Source: Promicromonospora sukumoe 327MFSha3.1
Lineage (GTDB): Bacteria; Actinomycetota; Actinomycetes; Actinomycetales; Cellulomonadaceae
DNA: 64,000 nt
Assembly (NCBI RefSeq): GCF_000385135.1
Contig: NZ_ARQM01000011.1
Location: 1,095,533-1,159,532 of the forward strand
Direction of reading: 5' to 3'
Under the pieces are notes generated by a model. It did no database searches. It had not been told where the DNA came from and saw only the letters and a program-made list of their open reading frames with translations. Of the stretch, positions 53,801 through 60,984 are shown in pieces. Position 1 is the first letter of the stretch; the number at the start of each line of letters is the position of its first letter. Position numbers and translations under genes: made by a program.

Positions 53801-54298
53801 CTTTGTCTGCCCCCGCTCAGATGATTGAGGTTTCGTTGGGGCGAGGTCCGACGAGGCTGCCGCAAGCTCAGATGAGGGACCGGACGCTGCAGCCGCGCGC
53901 AACGCCGTGATCGACTCCAAAGCGTCATCTAGGCCTAGCGATTCGGCCAGCAGGGCCATCGTGTCCAGGGCGCGTTCGGCATCGCGGTCACTGACCGACG
54001 ATGTGTGTGCCGCACGGTTGGACGCCTGGATGAGCTCGTCCACCCAGGCTCGCTGTGTGGTGTCGACCTCGGTGAACACGGCTCGCTCATAACGGAGGAT
54101 CCGGAGCAGGACACGCGGATCCTCGGGGTTCACCGTGTAGTCGTGCCCGCGCCGAGCTGTCTCCTTGGCTTCGTACAGCGCGACCCACGGCTTGCCGTGC
54201 GCGGCACCGGACATCCGCTTGTCCACCAGGGTTGCAAGCGCCCGGCCGAGCACGTCCATCCCACGGATCTGGCGCTCCTTGGCAGTCAGGTCAGTCAC
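47825..54298 (-). CDS. DUF4011 - SF1 helicase - Vsr-like nuclease - DUF3320 protein (Hhe-type defence)
   Basis: A giant protein of about 2157 residues. In order: a Swt1-like HEPN domain (about 1-130); a region with a transglutaminase-like core (YGTCLDLSVLYAAVLEAAG, then DHAFAGYL); DUF4011 starting VDRWQRSLLDMTYRNPLL near 565; helicase Walker A EGPPGTGKSQT near 870 and VVFDEASQI near 1505; SF1 C-domain SWHYRSRDEML and AVTRAKEHV; a Vsr/MTES_1575-like nuclease fold (about 1805-1900, FTVDLAVRVE); and a DUF3320-like C-terminus (about 1975-2055). This matches the Hhe anti-phage architecture. GTG 54298 has AAGGAAA upstream; ATG 54316 lacks a site. The HEPN R-x4-H motif looks degenerate (ASNRAAH). 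Confidence 0.85.
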   Translation of the reverse strand: MTDLTAKERQIRGMDVLGRALATLVDKRMSGAAHGKPWVALYEAKETARRGHDYTVNPEDPRVLLRILRYERAVFTEVDTTQRAWVDELIQASNRAAHTSSVSDRDAERALDTMALLAESLGLDDALESITALRAAAASGPSSELAAASSDLAPTKPQSSERGQTKVQGARLMLDNEPRGQRLLTARLGDLDIVIGVREAINYALVHNGISPVAQASLHNRGTEPVNGLRLTLSIDSPLPDSPLAAPLVVEVGDVAPGAQVEIPTSRLAWRLTSGPFVVFDEAVTTGVHLVAETTSRTFSDSTTVRLLTIDEWWALGLHETLAAFVRPNDPAVQKILDTASGLLAERVGTPALDGYQTGPERVHQIAEALYDALVTAEIRYVEAPPSFEGTGQRIRSHGQVLDDRYGTCLDLSVLYAAVLEAAGLHPVIVVTQDHAFAGYLTEDGQLPDVDVTQPGAVATVLDSDLFEAVETTAVCSGEEQVGFDEARGHARRWRTTHLHEVRYLLDVHAAHRIVKPLPNVRVEDGVRVVEVVKDAPAVPGRRTPSNEGDGRHAHGTVPGRVDRWQRSLLDMTYRNPLLKLKKASSVPVHVPTDTLAQLEDAVAQGNRLTLVPHDELAELLRAQGARTAADVDADALRRILIEEHRLFTATSKLEYHRKLRSLARKAKTTLEETGTDSLYLTIGTLEWTESGKEGVAPLFLVPVKLIGGRGLTTFTLALDETRQVEPNYCLVEKLRVSWGVTVPELTEPGHDESGIDVEGALAAVRSALLRKGLAGFHVEETAHLSLVQFSTLDMWRDLVEGWPSFLERPAVRHMVDTPGQPFLDDVAPPEPDPAAEAVTYLPIPADGSQIEAIRWAAAGKSFILEGPPGTGKSQTITNLIAHLLAEGKKVLFVAEKQAALDVVKRRLDQVGLGTFSLDVHGKTQTVQAVRRQIRTAMEARTESSSSWETARAQYRNLVDSLSNYPRLLHEPGPVDVSAWEARQIILELRATAGAVEPATVPRAVAQGVTPLADVYDAARELGGALGRLGATPARSPWRLAGPVDPARLDRTGVAAALDRLMLADHAVVGPVRDLTDRAQTPDEFQAVARWVESLRAGVGRSASEAREIVTPHWRTRAHEVRAAIDTFRTTCGPRLTPFSPQAVTLDLGALTARAAEADAKLFGKTKRRRAILADLAAVLPGGEASIPLKQLTPALQQAVWVRDELNRLTDFVRSLPGVELPYHWNPLDPVHQHIVEHAITALEDASTLCTVLGGGRPGHETTPAVVDAVHAASRGTLSADQITPGGVVHELGAAWASFLTALGTTPDDLAYWCGGRHRGIAMVENLGDWQADASGNSFVRLQRWVGTRAAVERLTGFGLADVAGRVRDGSFGSTDVENAVRLGAARAILAERMETTGLEAFDDAERARFIERFLTTGEDVRGRLLTELPARIAAARTIDVDQPRGKVADLGAQLSRRRGGLSIRQLLGQFGPIITQVTPCFLMSPSSVARFLPPGAVDFDVVVFDEASQIRVPEAVGAMGRGRSVVIVGDSQQMPPSSTFASSTGDDEEADETETRLVPRDLESILTEGVESRLPRLLLSWHYRSRDEMLIAFSNKAYYEGRLSSFPAPPGRAGGAAIDLRRVEGQWEGGGRGAARVNRAEADAVVDEIGALLTDDPDRTIGVVTFNTQQRDLILDLLESHRVSSEAIEGALSRADEPLFVKNLENVQGDERDVILFTLAFAKDTRGRVPLNWGPLSRTGGEKRLNVAVTRAKEHVTIFASFDPHELDLSTSGAKGLADLKDYLLLAQHGAERAGLQRPTARDWHLAEIEQALRDAGLEVRTGIGLSDFTVDLAVRVEDRPWVAVLLDGPVWAQRTSVGDRDGLPRSVLTDQMGWSRVERIWLPTWLREPGAVVNQVLETAKTTQEPPPRAARRSVGESVLTATAAVAQTIDDILSSATQTVDRAAERALLQARPTTSPTPHVVHSDSQLPEGVSRFVPADGTPRISRDILDETGARARELIRQQIRDVVAAEGPVVVDRLLKTVARRFGLSKLHSTRKEHLRQAIPHGMVAVAPNGDLIAWPENTAADVYRGYRIPESGGQRDLAEVPYQELRNALMRVVRSAHAISEVDALRETAHEFGVSRVAANVRERLLSVIACAVGEGLLVRSGGYLQAR

Positions 54299-54316
54299 GA
54301 CGTTTCCTTCATTCAA

Positions 54317-54679
54317 TTCAACGGCGTTCGCGGATGCAGGTAGCGCTCATCCATCGTGACAGGTCACAGCAGTGCGGCATGCGCGTCGGTGGGTGAGATC
54401 GGGGACGGCGGGGGTGAAACGTCTCCGCTCATCCGTGAACGGTGCCCGAAGAGCTGTCGTTGGCATGGAGCGCTGCAAAGTGGCTGGTCTGCCTGGCTGT
54501 CGAATCCGACCTGTATCCAATTACGAAGACGGACACGTGGGGAGCGCTCTTGACCGGGATTCGTGACCCAGTGGTCGCGGCGTTCTCACCGAAGTCGTCG
54601 TCGAAGCCTTCGGTGCGACTCCAGCGGCGTGCTCCGGGCCCCAGCGTCACCTGCGTGAACAGGCCCCCTCGGCGTGCGG
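54317..54679. other. Gap between the Hhe-type and DUF262 genes
   Basis: These 363 bp contain the promoter of the Hhe-type gene; GTGAC-AG-GTCAC at 54356-54367 is a small palindrome. A plus-strand ORF of 83 codons at 54442-54693 has a partly protein-like first half (LAWSAAKWLVCLAVESDLYP) but lacks context and may be a remnant. No gene is called. Confidence 0.35.
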
Positions 54680-57412
54680 TCAGATGGCGGTGAGTAGGTC
54701 CCGCAGTTCCTCTCCGATGGGGAGTACGCGCCATCCGCCGGCGCCCAGCTCCGCAATGGTCTCGGCTGTCAACTCCACTTCGGCGGCGATCTTGCGGTCG
54801 GGCCAGGCGATGGCCACGGGAATGCCATCGCTCGTCTCGATGCCGAGCTGAGGCCGAGGGAGCTCCATGGCGGCGAGTCGAGCGAGTGCGGAGCGCTCCT
54901 CCTCCGTGGCATGGGGCTCAAGAGCCGCCCACTCAGCTGGCAGGTGAGCGGCCGCGCGGAGGGAAGCCCGCTCTTCGAACTGACGGATCGCTTCCGCGAT
55001 GGTCTCGGCAGTGGCTTCGTCCAGCCAGTACTGCGATGGCGGTCCCTCGATCCATTGCGACGGGAGGTGGTGCCCCAGTTGAGCGGCGTATCGGCCCGGC
55101 CATGCGAAGACACCCGCGACAGTCTTACCGTCATTGGCGACTCCGATCCGGCGGGCTAGCTCGGGCACGCCGACAGGCTCTGGCGATCGCTCAAGTAGTA
55201 CCCGGTAGAACTCACGGGCAGTGGTGCTCATTAGCGACCAGAACTCGATGGCGTCGTCGACATCGGTCTCGATGTCCCAGTGGGCCAAGGAGTCCGAGGC
55301 GTCGGTCGCGGAGGGCTTTTCGCCACGGAACGTAGAGCGGATGTCGGCCAGCCTGCGGCCGTCGTCCAAGCGCCAGAAAGTCCAGCCGTTCGTCACACCG
55401 CCCTTGACATGCTTGCCCGCGGCCGACGGCGAGTCGAACGTGGCGTCGCCCACGATCAGGCTCCCGTCTGCGCCGACCGTTGCGCTCATATCGGTCCACT
55501 GCCCAGGCCGCGGCGTGAGCCGCGTTCCCGGGCTCATCAGGCCGGCGACGACAAGGTCTCGAACCTGGACCCAGCTCTGGGCACTGGTTCGGGTGTCGGC
55601 GATCTCGCCTACATGCCCCTTGGGAACGGGCCATGTCCGCAGGAGGATGTCGATCATCCCGGCGGTGCGGGCGTCGATGCGCTGTTCGTCCCACCCATCC
55701 GCGGAGATCTCACGGATTCTCTGGTTGATCTTGAGGACGTCATGCTTGGCGAGCTTGGCGTGCTTGCCGGTGTTCCCGAGCCAAGGCCCGTTCGAAACCG
55801 TGGAGTTGAGCTTCGCCGTCAGGAGCGTGAGATTGCCGAGCCGGTGAACATGAGCGCCACGTTCCGCCCGTGCCTCGTCGCTGTCGACAGGCCACCGTTC
55901 CTCCCACCGCTGCGGGAGCAGGTGCTCTATCGGGTAGCCGCCCCGGTCGACCTGGTGGGCGTGGTACTCCGCACGAAAGCTGTCCTCGACAGCCTCGAGC
56001 AGCATCCGTAGGCGGGCCCGCGAGTACCGGCGATACGCGGGCGCCGTGAGCAGGAACGTCCGGATTTCTGCATCGCCCGGCCAGTAGGAGCTGGCGACCG
56101 TCTGGCCGCGCAGGAAGTTCTCGACGGTCCGGACGAGCTCGTCCTCGCTCACGGCACGGCCGGTTCTGATCAAGTTGGCCACCACGGACCCCAGGTTGCT
56201 GGTGGTCAGACGCAGCAGGCTGCGCCGAACCACCCAGCTCTCCACAATGCCGATCACCTGGTCGATGACCGGCTGGGGGAGGTTGCGGCCCGGTTCGTGC
56301 AGCCACAGGAGCACCGGCTTGAGCAGTTCGATGCCTTGCGCCTGCATCCGGTACACCGTCATCTCGGTCGGCGTGAGGTTCCTGTCCGCGTCCGCCGCTG
56401 CGAGCGTCCACTGCTCGTACCGTGCTGCCTCCTCCTTGATCGCGCGGAGCAGGTCGATCATCTTCTGCTTCGACTCGTGCTCCACGAAGTACTTGAACCT
56501 GGTGAAGGTGGACTTGGTGCTGATCTCTTCCGCGACGCGCGACATGAGCCACTGGTTGAGGAACAGCGCGCCTCGCGTGTACGTGACCCGTCCGACGGCG
56601 AGTTCGGCCTCCCAGAACTTCGACTCGAACGGCCAGTCCTCTGCGTAGACCTTCGCGGTGTCCGCGCCGTCGGCCTCCAGCTTCTGGAAGACGAAGTTCT
56701 TAATCAGGTCCGCTGCCGTCAGCGGAGTGCCACGAGCGTTCAAGGTCTCGAAGATCTCCTGAGAGTTCTCATTTGCTTGGAGATCGATCGCCACGATCTG
56801 CAGACCCTGCTGCAGGACATGTGCCAAGGCCTGTGCTCGCTGGGCGAATACCGAAGCGTCCGCGGCACCGAGCCAGATCCGCACTTCACCGGCGAAGTAC
56901 TGATGCGCACCGACGATGCGTGTCGCCTTGTGCTTGAGACCGTCGTAGTTGATTGGCGCGTCGGCGCGCATCACCTCCTCGAACGCGGCCCGGTCCTTGT
57001 TCGTGTGTCGAACCTTCAGTCGGGCCGTCTCGTCCTGCACGAAGTCCGGCGAATTGTGCGTCAGTGTCTCCAACTGCGCTGCCAGGTGGTCCTGGCCCGC
57101 CCCTTCAAACTCTGCAGCTGCGGCGTCCATGAGAATCTGGAGCGTTGTCAGGCGCTGCTGGCCGTCGATGACGTTTCGGGCGGGCACTGAACCCACCGGG
57201 GTCTCCTGAGCCTGCAGTACGACCGCGCCCAGAAAATGGATCGCCGGGCGGAACGGGTTGGTGAGGCGTAGCTCTGCCATGCGCCGCACGTCTGCCCATA
57301 GTGGTGCCCACTGGTCGGTCTCATCCCACACATACGGGCGCTGGAACAGCGGCACCACGAGGTGTTGCGGCAGATTGAAGACGTCCATCGGCGTGCGAAC
57401 GTTGGTATCCAC
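54680..57412 (-). CDS. DUF262/DUF1524 (GmrSD-like) protein with RAMA/DUF4357-like domain
   Basis: A 910-residue protein related to GmrSD type IV restriction enzymes, which cleave modified DNA. The DUF262 domain (about 8-245) has LFQRPYVWDE and the NTPase/ParB-like DGQQRLTTL at 83-91. DUF1524 with the HNH-type active site IEHLLPQRWEE near residue 495 and LGNLTLLTAKLNSTVSN follows. A RAMA/DUF4357-like module (SPSAAGKHVKGGVTNGWTFW) lies near 655-680, then about 230 uncharacterised residues. GTG start at 57412. It follows the Hhe-type gene's strand and diverges from drmD. Confidence 0.85.
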   Translation of the reverse strand: MDTNVRTPMDVFNLPQHLVVPLFQRPYVWDETDQWAPLWADVRRMAELRLTNPFRPAIHFLGAVVLQAQETPVGSVPARNVIDGQQRLTTLQILMDAAAAEFEGAGQDHLAAQLETLTHNSPDFVQDETARLKVRHTNKDRAAFEEVMRADAPINYDGLKHKATRIVGAHQYFAGEVRIWLGAADASVFAQRAQALAHVLQQGLQIVAIDLQANENSQEIFETLNARGTPLTAADLIKNFVFQKLEADGADTAKVYAEDWPFESKFWEAELAVGRVTYTRGALFLNQWLMSRVAEEISTKSTFTRFKYFVEHESKQKMIDLLRAIKEEAARYEQWTLAAADADRNLTPTEMTVYRMQAQGIELLKPVLLWLHEPGRNLPQPVIDQVIGIVESWVVRRSLLRLTTSNLGSVVANLIRTGRAVSEDELVRTVENFLRGQTVASSYWPGDAEIRTFLLTAPAYRRYSRARLRMLLEAVEDSFRAEYHAHQVDRGGYPIEHLLPQRWEERWPVDSDEARAERGAHVHRLGNLTLLTAKLNSTVSNGPWLGNTGKHAKLAKHDVLKINQRIREISADGWDEQRIDARTAGMIDILLRTWPVPKGHVGEIADTRTSAQSWVQVRDLVVAGLMSPGTRLTPRPGQWTDMSATVGADGSLIVGDATFDSPSAAGKHVKGGVTNGWTFWRLDDGRRLADIRSTFRGEKPSATDASDSLAHWDIETDVDDAIEFWSLMSTTAREFYRVLLERSPEPVGVPELARRIGVANDGKTVAGVFAWPGRYAAQLGHHLPSQWIEGPPSQYWLDEATAETIAEAIRQFEERASLRAAAHLPAEWAALEPHATEEERSALARLAAMELPRPQLGIETSDGIPVAIAWPDRKIAAEVELTAETIAELGAGGWRVLPIGEELRDLLTAI

Positions 57413-57750
57413 GGTGCAGGCGATCCCTCGACGAGTCGTCGGAACAGGTTGCTGCGACGGTATCGGGTGCGTCTTGGCCGCGCAGTGGGTATGCGGATGG
57501 ACTTCGGGTGATTTCCGGGCCGCTGGCGCATCTCTACTCGTCTGACTTGGCTGTGCGGGTCATACCTTATGAAATGGCGTCGTCGGGGGCGATGCAGTAC
57601 CAACACCGACATCGGGCGAATTTGAGGATGATTGTGTGCTCATGGACGACCCGTTTCACGGCGTCCGTGCTGCTCATGGCCTTACGATCGGGATGCAGGG
57701 GCGCTGCCGCACTCCTGCTGGCCAAAACTCCAAGCGCAGAGGGCGGGACG
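57413..57750. other. Divergent promoter region between the DUF262 gene and drmD
   Basis: 338 bp of moderately AT-rich sequence between divergent genes. The plus-strand ORF of drmD stays open through much of it (from 57508), but the translated part has no protein-like pattern and no ribosome-binding site, so I treat it as untranslated. No operator is recognisable. Confidence 0.4.
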
Positions 57751-60700
57751 TTGACGACGATCGCGACGGAGCATTCGGACACGACTACGCCCGCGGTGCT
57801 ACCTGCGCTGCCTGAGCCGGGCCAGATCGTCAAGGTGCGGGGCTCGACGTGGGCGGTTACGGACGTGCGTGAGCAGGGGCTTCTGCGTAGCCCGGCCGAC
57901 GACGGCATCGCTCGCCTCAACCACGTGGTGAGTCTGCAGTCTCTCGACGAAGACCGCCTGGGCGAGGACTTGAGCGTGGTATGGGAGTTGGAGGTCGGCC
58001 ACTCCGTGGCGCCCGATCGTGGCCTGCCAGAGGAGGTCACGGTCGACGGATTCGACGACCCCAACCGCCTCGCGGCGTTCGTGGATGCCGTGCGCTGGGG
58101 TGCGATCACATCTGCCGACCCGGACGAATTCCAGGCCCCGTTTCGCTCAGGCGCGAACGTCGAGGCCTATCAGCTCGAACCGCTGCGACGCGCCCTCCAG
58201 GCGCCTCGCACCAATCTCCTTCTGGCGGACGACGTCGGTCTGGGCAAGACGATCGAGGCCGGCCTGGTGATCCAAGAGCTCCTCCTGCGGCACCGTGCCC
58301 GCAGCGTGGTCATCGTCTGCCCGCCGAGCCTGGCACTGAAGTGGCAGGACGAGATGCGAGAGAAGTTCGGTCTGGAATTCGTCATCGTCAACTCCCAGCT
58401 GATGGCGCAGGTTCGGCGCACGCACGGCCTGAACGCGAATCCGTTCCGTCTCTTCCCGCGGGTCATCGTCTCGATGGCGTGGCTGCCGGGCGTCCGCGCT
58501 CAGCGCCTGCTGCGTGACGCCACGGCCCAGACCGGTCAGACCAACACCGCGCGCCGGTACGTGTTCGACATGCTCGTCGTCGACGAGGCGCACCACGTGG
58601 CGCCGTCGAGCCCGACGGGCGTCGGACAGGCCCGCGGCTACGCGATCGACTCTCAACGCACGCACGCGGTCCGGGACCTGGCGCGGGTTAGTGAGCACCG
58701 GTTATTCCTGAGTGCGACCCCGCACAATGGTCACTCGGAGAGCTTCACGGCGCTGCTCGAGATGATCGACAACCGCCGGTTCTCCCGCGGCGCGTCCGTG
58801 GACGCCAAGGCCTTGCGGGACGTCACGGTCCGTCGGCTCAAGGGCGACATTGAAACCAAGAACTTCAAGCCCCGTGAACTGGCCACCATCGTCTTCGAAC
58901 CGACCGTCGACGAGGAGGAGACGTTCAACCTCCTCGACGGGATTCTGGAGGCGTCAGCGAAGCAAAACGGCCGTCGCAAGACCGGCGACATCGTCTCCAT
59001 GCTGCTCAAGAAGCGGTTCCTCTCCAGCCCTTACGCGTTCGGCCGTACCCTCGATTCCTATCGCGAAGCACAATTCGGCGGCGGCAACGACTGGGAGATC
59101 CCGGCGGACCCGTACGCGGAGATCTTCGGCTCCGAGCAGTACGACGAGGAGGAAGGCCTCCTCGACCACCCGGAGTTCAGCGCTCTGCGCCAGTCGAAGA
59201 AGAATGACCCGTTGTCCGCCGCGACGGTCGATGAGATCGACCGCCTCGTCGCCTGGGGGCTGGGCTTCGAGCATCGAGCCGACTCGCGTCTGACCGCCCT
59301 GGCCGGGTGGCTTGAATCGATCTGCCGTCCTGATGGGAGACACTGGACCAACGAGCGTGTCGTGATCTTCACCGAGTATGCCGACACGCTCGAGTGGATC
59401 GTGTCGAACCTGCGCCAGCGCGGCTACGACGAGACCCGACTGGCGACGATCCAAGGTTCCACCGACGTCGAGACCCGCGAGCTCACCCGTGCCCGCTTCA
59501 ACGCCGATCCAGTCAAGGAATCGGTGCGAGTCCTTGTCGCCACGGACGCGGCCGGCGAAGGCATCGACCTGCAGGCCCACTGTCACCACCTGGTGAACTT
59601 CGATGTCCCGTTCAACCCGTCCCGCCTGGAGCAGCGGATCGGACGTATCGACCGGTACGGACAGCAACACCGGCCGGAGGTGTTGCAGTTCGTACCGGAT
59701 AGGGCCTCAGGTCAGTTCGGCGGGGCGATGAAGTTCATGAAGGTGATCGCCGAAAAAGTCGCCACGGTCAAGGGAGACCTAGGCTCGGTAAACCCCGTGA
59801 TCGACGCCGACATCCAGAACCAGTTCGGCCGCCTCGACAAGCCGCGTACCACCAGGAAGTCCGCCGACGCCGAGGCCGTCAACCAGGTCATGGCCGGCTC
59901 CGCAGAGCTCAACCGAGCACTGACCCGCCTGGCCAGCCAGTACGACACCCTCAAGGCGCGCATGCATTTGACCCCCGACAACGCGCGCCGCGTCCTGGAC
60001 ACCGCCCTCGCCCTGACGAACCAGCCCCTCCTGCGCGAGGTCGGTCCGGACGAGCCTGGCTGGGAGGAGGACACTCCCGACGCCTCCGTCTTCGCGGTCC
60101 CGAACCTTGGCCACGCCTGGCAGCCCGCGCTCCGCGGTCTCGACACCCGTCTCCGCCCCGGCGTCAACCGGCCAATCACTTTCGACGACACCGTGTCAGA
60201 CGGCGGCTCGGGTGACCTCGTCTCCACCGGTGAGGTGGTGCACGTCCACCTTGGGCACGGGCTGCTCCAAAAGGCCGGACGCATCCTGCGTTCCTCACTG
60301 TTCAGCGCGGACTCCGCGATGCGCCGCGTGACGGCCGTCATCGTCCCGGACCTCGAAGAGTCCTGTGTCGCCGCCGTCGCTCGCCTCGTCCTCGTCGGAC
60401 GCGGCGGTCTGCGCTTGCACGAGGAAGTCTTCCTCGCAGGCCTGCGCCTCAAAGGCCGCGCCCTGGCGGAAGCTAAGGCAGAGGCACTCGTCGAACAGAC
60501 CCTTGACTTGTCCGACCTCGACCTCGCTCCCGAACCTGTTCGTGCCCGTCTCACTGCGGAGTGGAACGCCGCTGAACGCGGCCTACGAGCCAGGCTCGAC
60601 GACGCCATGCGACGAGCCGCCGACCGCAAGCAGCACGCTGTCACCGACGAGCTCGCCAAGCGCCAGGCCGCAGACACCGATCGCGCCCGCGAGATCTACG

Positions 60701-60984
60701 CCGCCTTCCGCCGGAACCTCACCGAGTCGCTGACCCGGCTGCGGCGAGAGGAAGCGGAACTCGCCGAGTCCTTGTTCACACTGCCCGAGGAACGACGGCA
60801 GTTTCGTGAGGACATCCGGGCTATGGAGAACCGGCTTGAAGAACTGGACTCCGAGGAGGATCGGGAGATCGCGGCCATCGGCGACCGCTACACCGACATC
60901 AAGCCTTACGTCTCGGCAGCCGCTGTGGTCTTCGCGCTGACCCCCGACGACGCCCGTTCCGCCGACTTGGGAGACCTCGCGTGA
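57751..60984 (+). CDS. drmD: SNF2-family helicase DrmD (class 1 DISARM)
   Basis: A 1077-residue SNF2/SF2 ATPase. Walker A LLADDVGLGKTIEAG lies near residue 155, DEAH box MLVVDEAHHV near 277, motif III LFLSATPHNGH near 318, and in the C-terminal half VLVATDAAGEGIDLQ near 595 and RLEQRIGRIDRYGQ near 628. A long Ala/Glu/Arg coiled coil (about 960-1055) closes the protein. I prefer the TTG at 57751 with GAGGGCGGG upstream; ATG 57676 is an alternative. The adenine methyltransferase gene follows with a 4-bp overlap, the order expected for class 1 DISARM, which restricts unmethylated phage DNA. Confidence 0.85.
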   Translation: MTTIATEHSDTTTPAVLPALPEPGQIVKVRGSTWAVTDVREQGLLRSPADDGIARLNHVVSLQSLDEDRLGEDLSVVWELEVGHSVAPDRGLPEEVTVDGFDDPNRLAAFVDAVRWGAITSADPDEFQAPFRSGANVEAYQLEPLRRALQAPRTNLLLADDVGLGKTIEAGLVIQELLLRHRARSVVIVCPPSLALKWQDEMREKFGLEFVIVNSQLMAQVRRTHGLNANPFRLFPRVIVSMAWLPGVRAQRLLRDATAQTGQTNTARRYVFDMLVVDEAHHVAPSSPTGVGQARGYAIDSQRTHAVRDLARVSEHRLFLSATPHNGHSESFTALLEMIDNRRFSRGASVDAKALRDVTVRRLKGDIETKNFKPRELATIVFEPTVDEEETFNLLDGILEASAKQNGRRKTGDIVSMLLKKRFLSSPYAFGRTLDSYREAQFGGGNDWEIPADPYAEIFGSEQYDEEEGLLDHPEFSALRQSKKNDPLSAATVDEIDRLVAWGLGFEHRADSRLTALAGWLESICRPDGRHWTNERVVIFTEYADTLEWIVSNLRQRGYDETRLATIQGSTDVETRELTRARFNADPVKESVRVLVATDAAGEGIDLQAHCHHLVNFDVPFNPSRLEQRIGRIDRYGQQHRPEVLQFVPDRASGQFGGAMKFMKVIAEKVATVKGDLGSVNPVIDADIQNQFGRLDKPRTTRKSADAEAVNQVMAGSAELNRALTRLASQYDTLKARMHLTPDNARRVLDTALALTNQPLLREVGPDEPGWEEDTPDASVFAVPNLGHAWQPALRGLDTRLRPGVNRPITFDDTVSDGGSGDLVSTGEVVHVHLGHGLLQKAGRILRSSLFSADSAMRRVTAVIVPDLEESCVAAVARLVLVGRGGLRLHEEVFLAGLRLKGRALAEAKAEALVEQTLDLSDLDLAPEPVRARLTAEWNAAERGLRARLDDAMRRAADRKQHAVTDELAKRQAADTDRAREIYAAFRRNLTESLTRLRREEAELAESLFTLPEERRQFREDIRAMENRLEELDSEEDREIAAIGDRYTDIKPYVSAAAVVFALTPDDARSADLGDLA

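Noticed and set aside
54442..54693. 83-codon plus-strand ORF between defence genes
   Set aside because: The first half looks weakly protein-like, but the second half is Pro/Arg/Ser noise, it runs into the DUF262 gene, and no family or ribosome-binding site supports it. Mentioned only in the gap entry.
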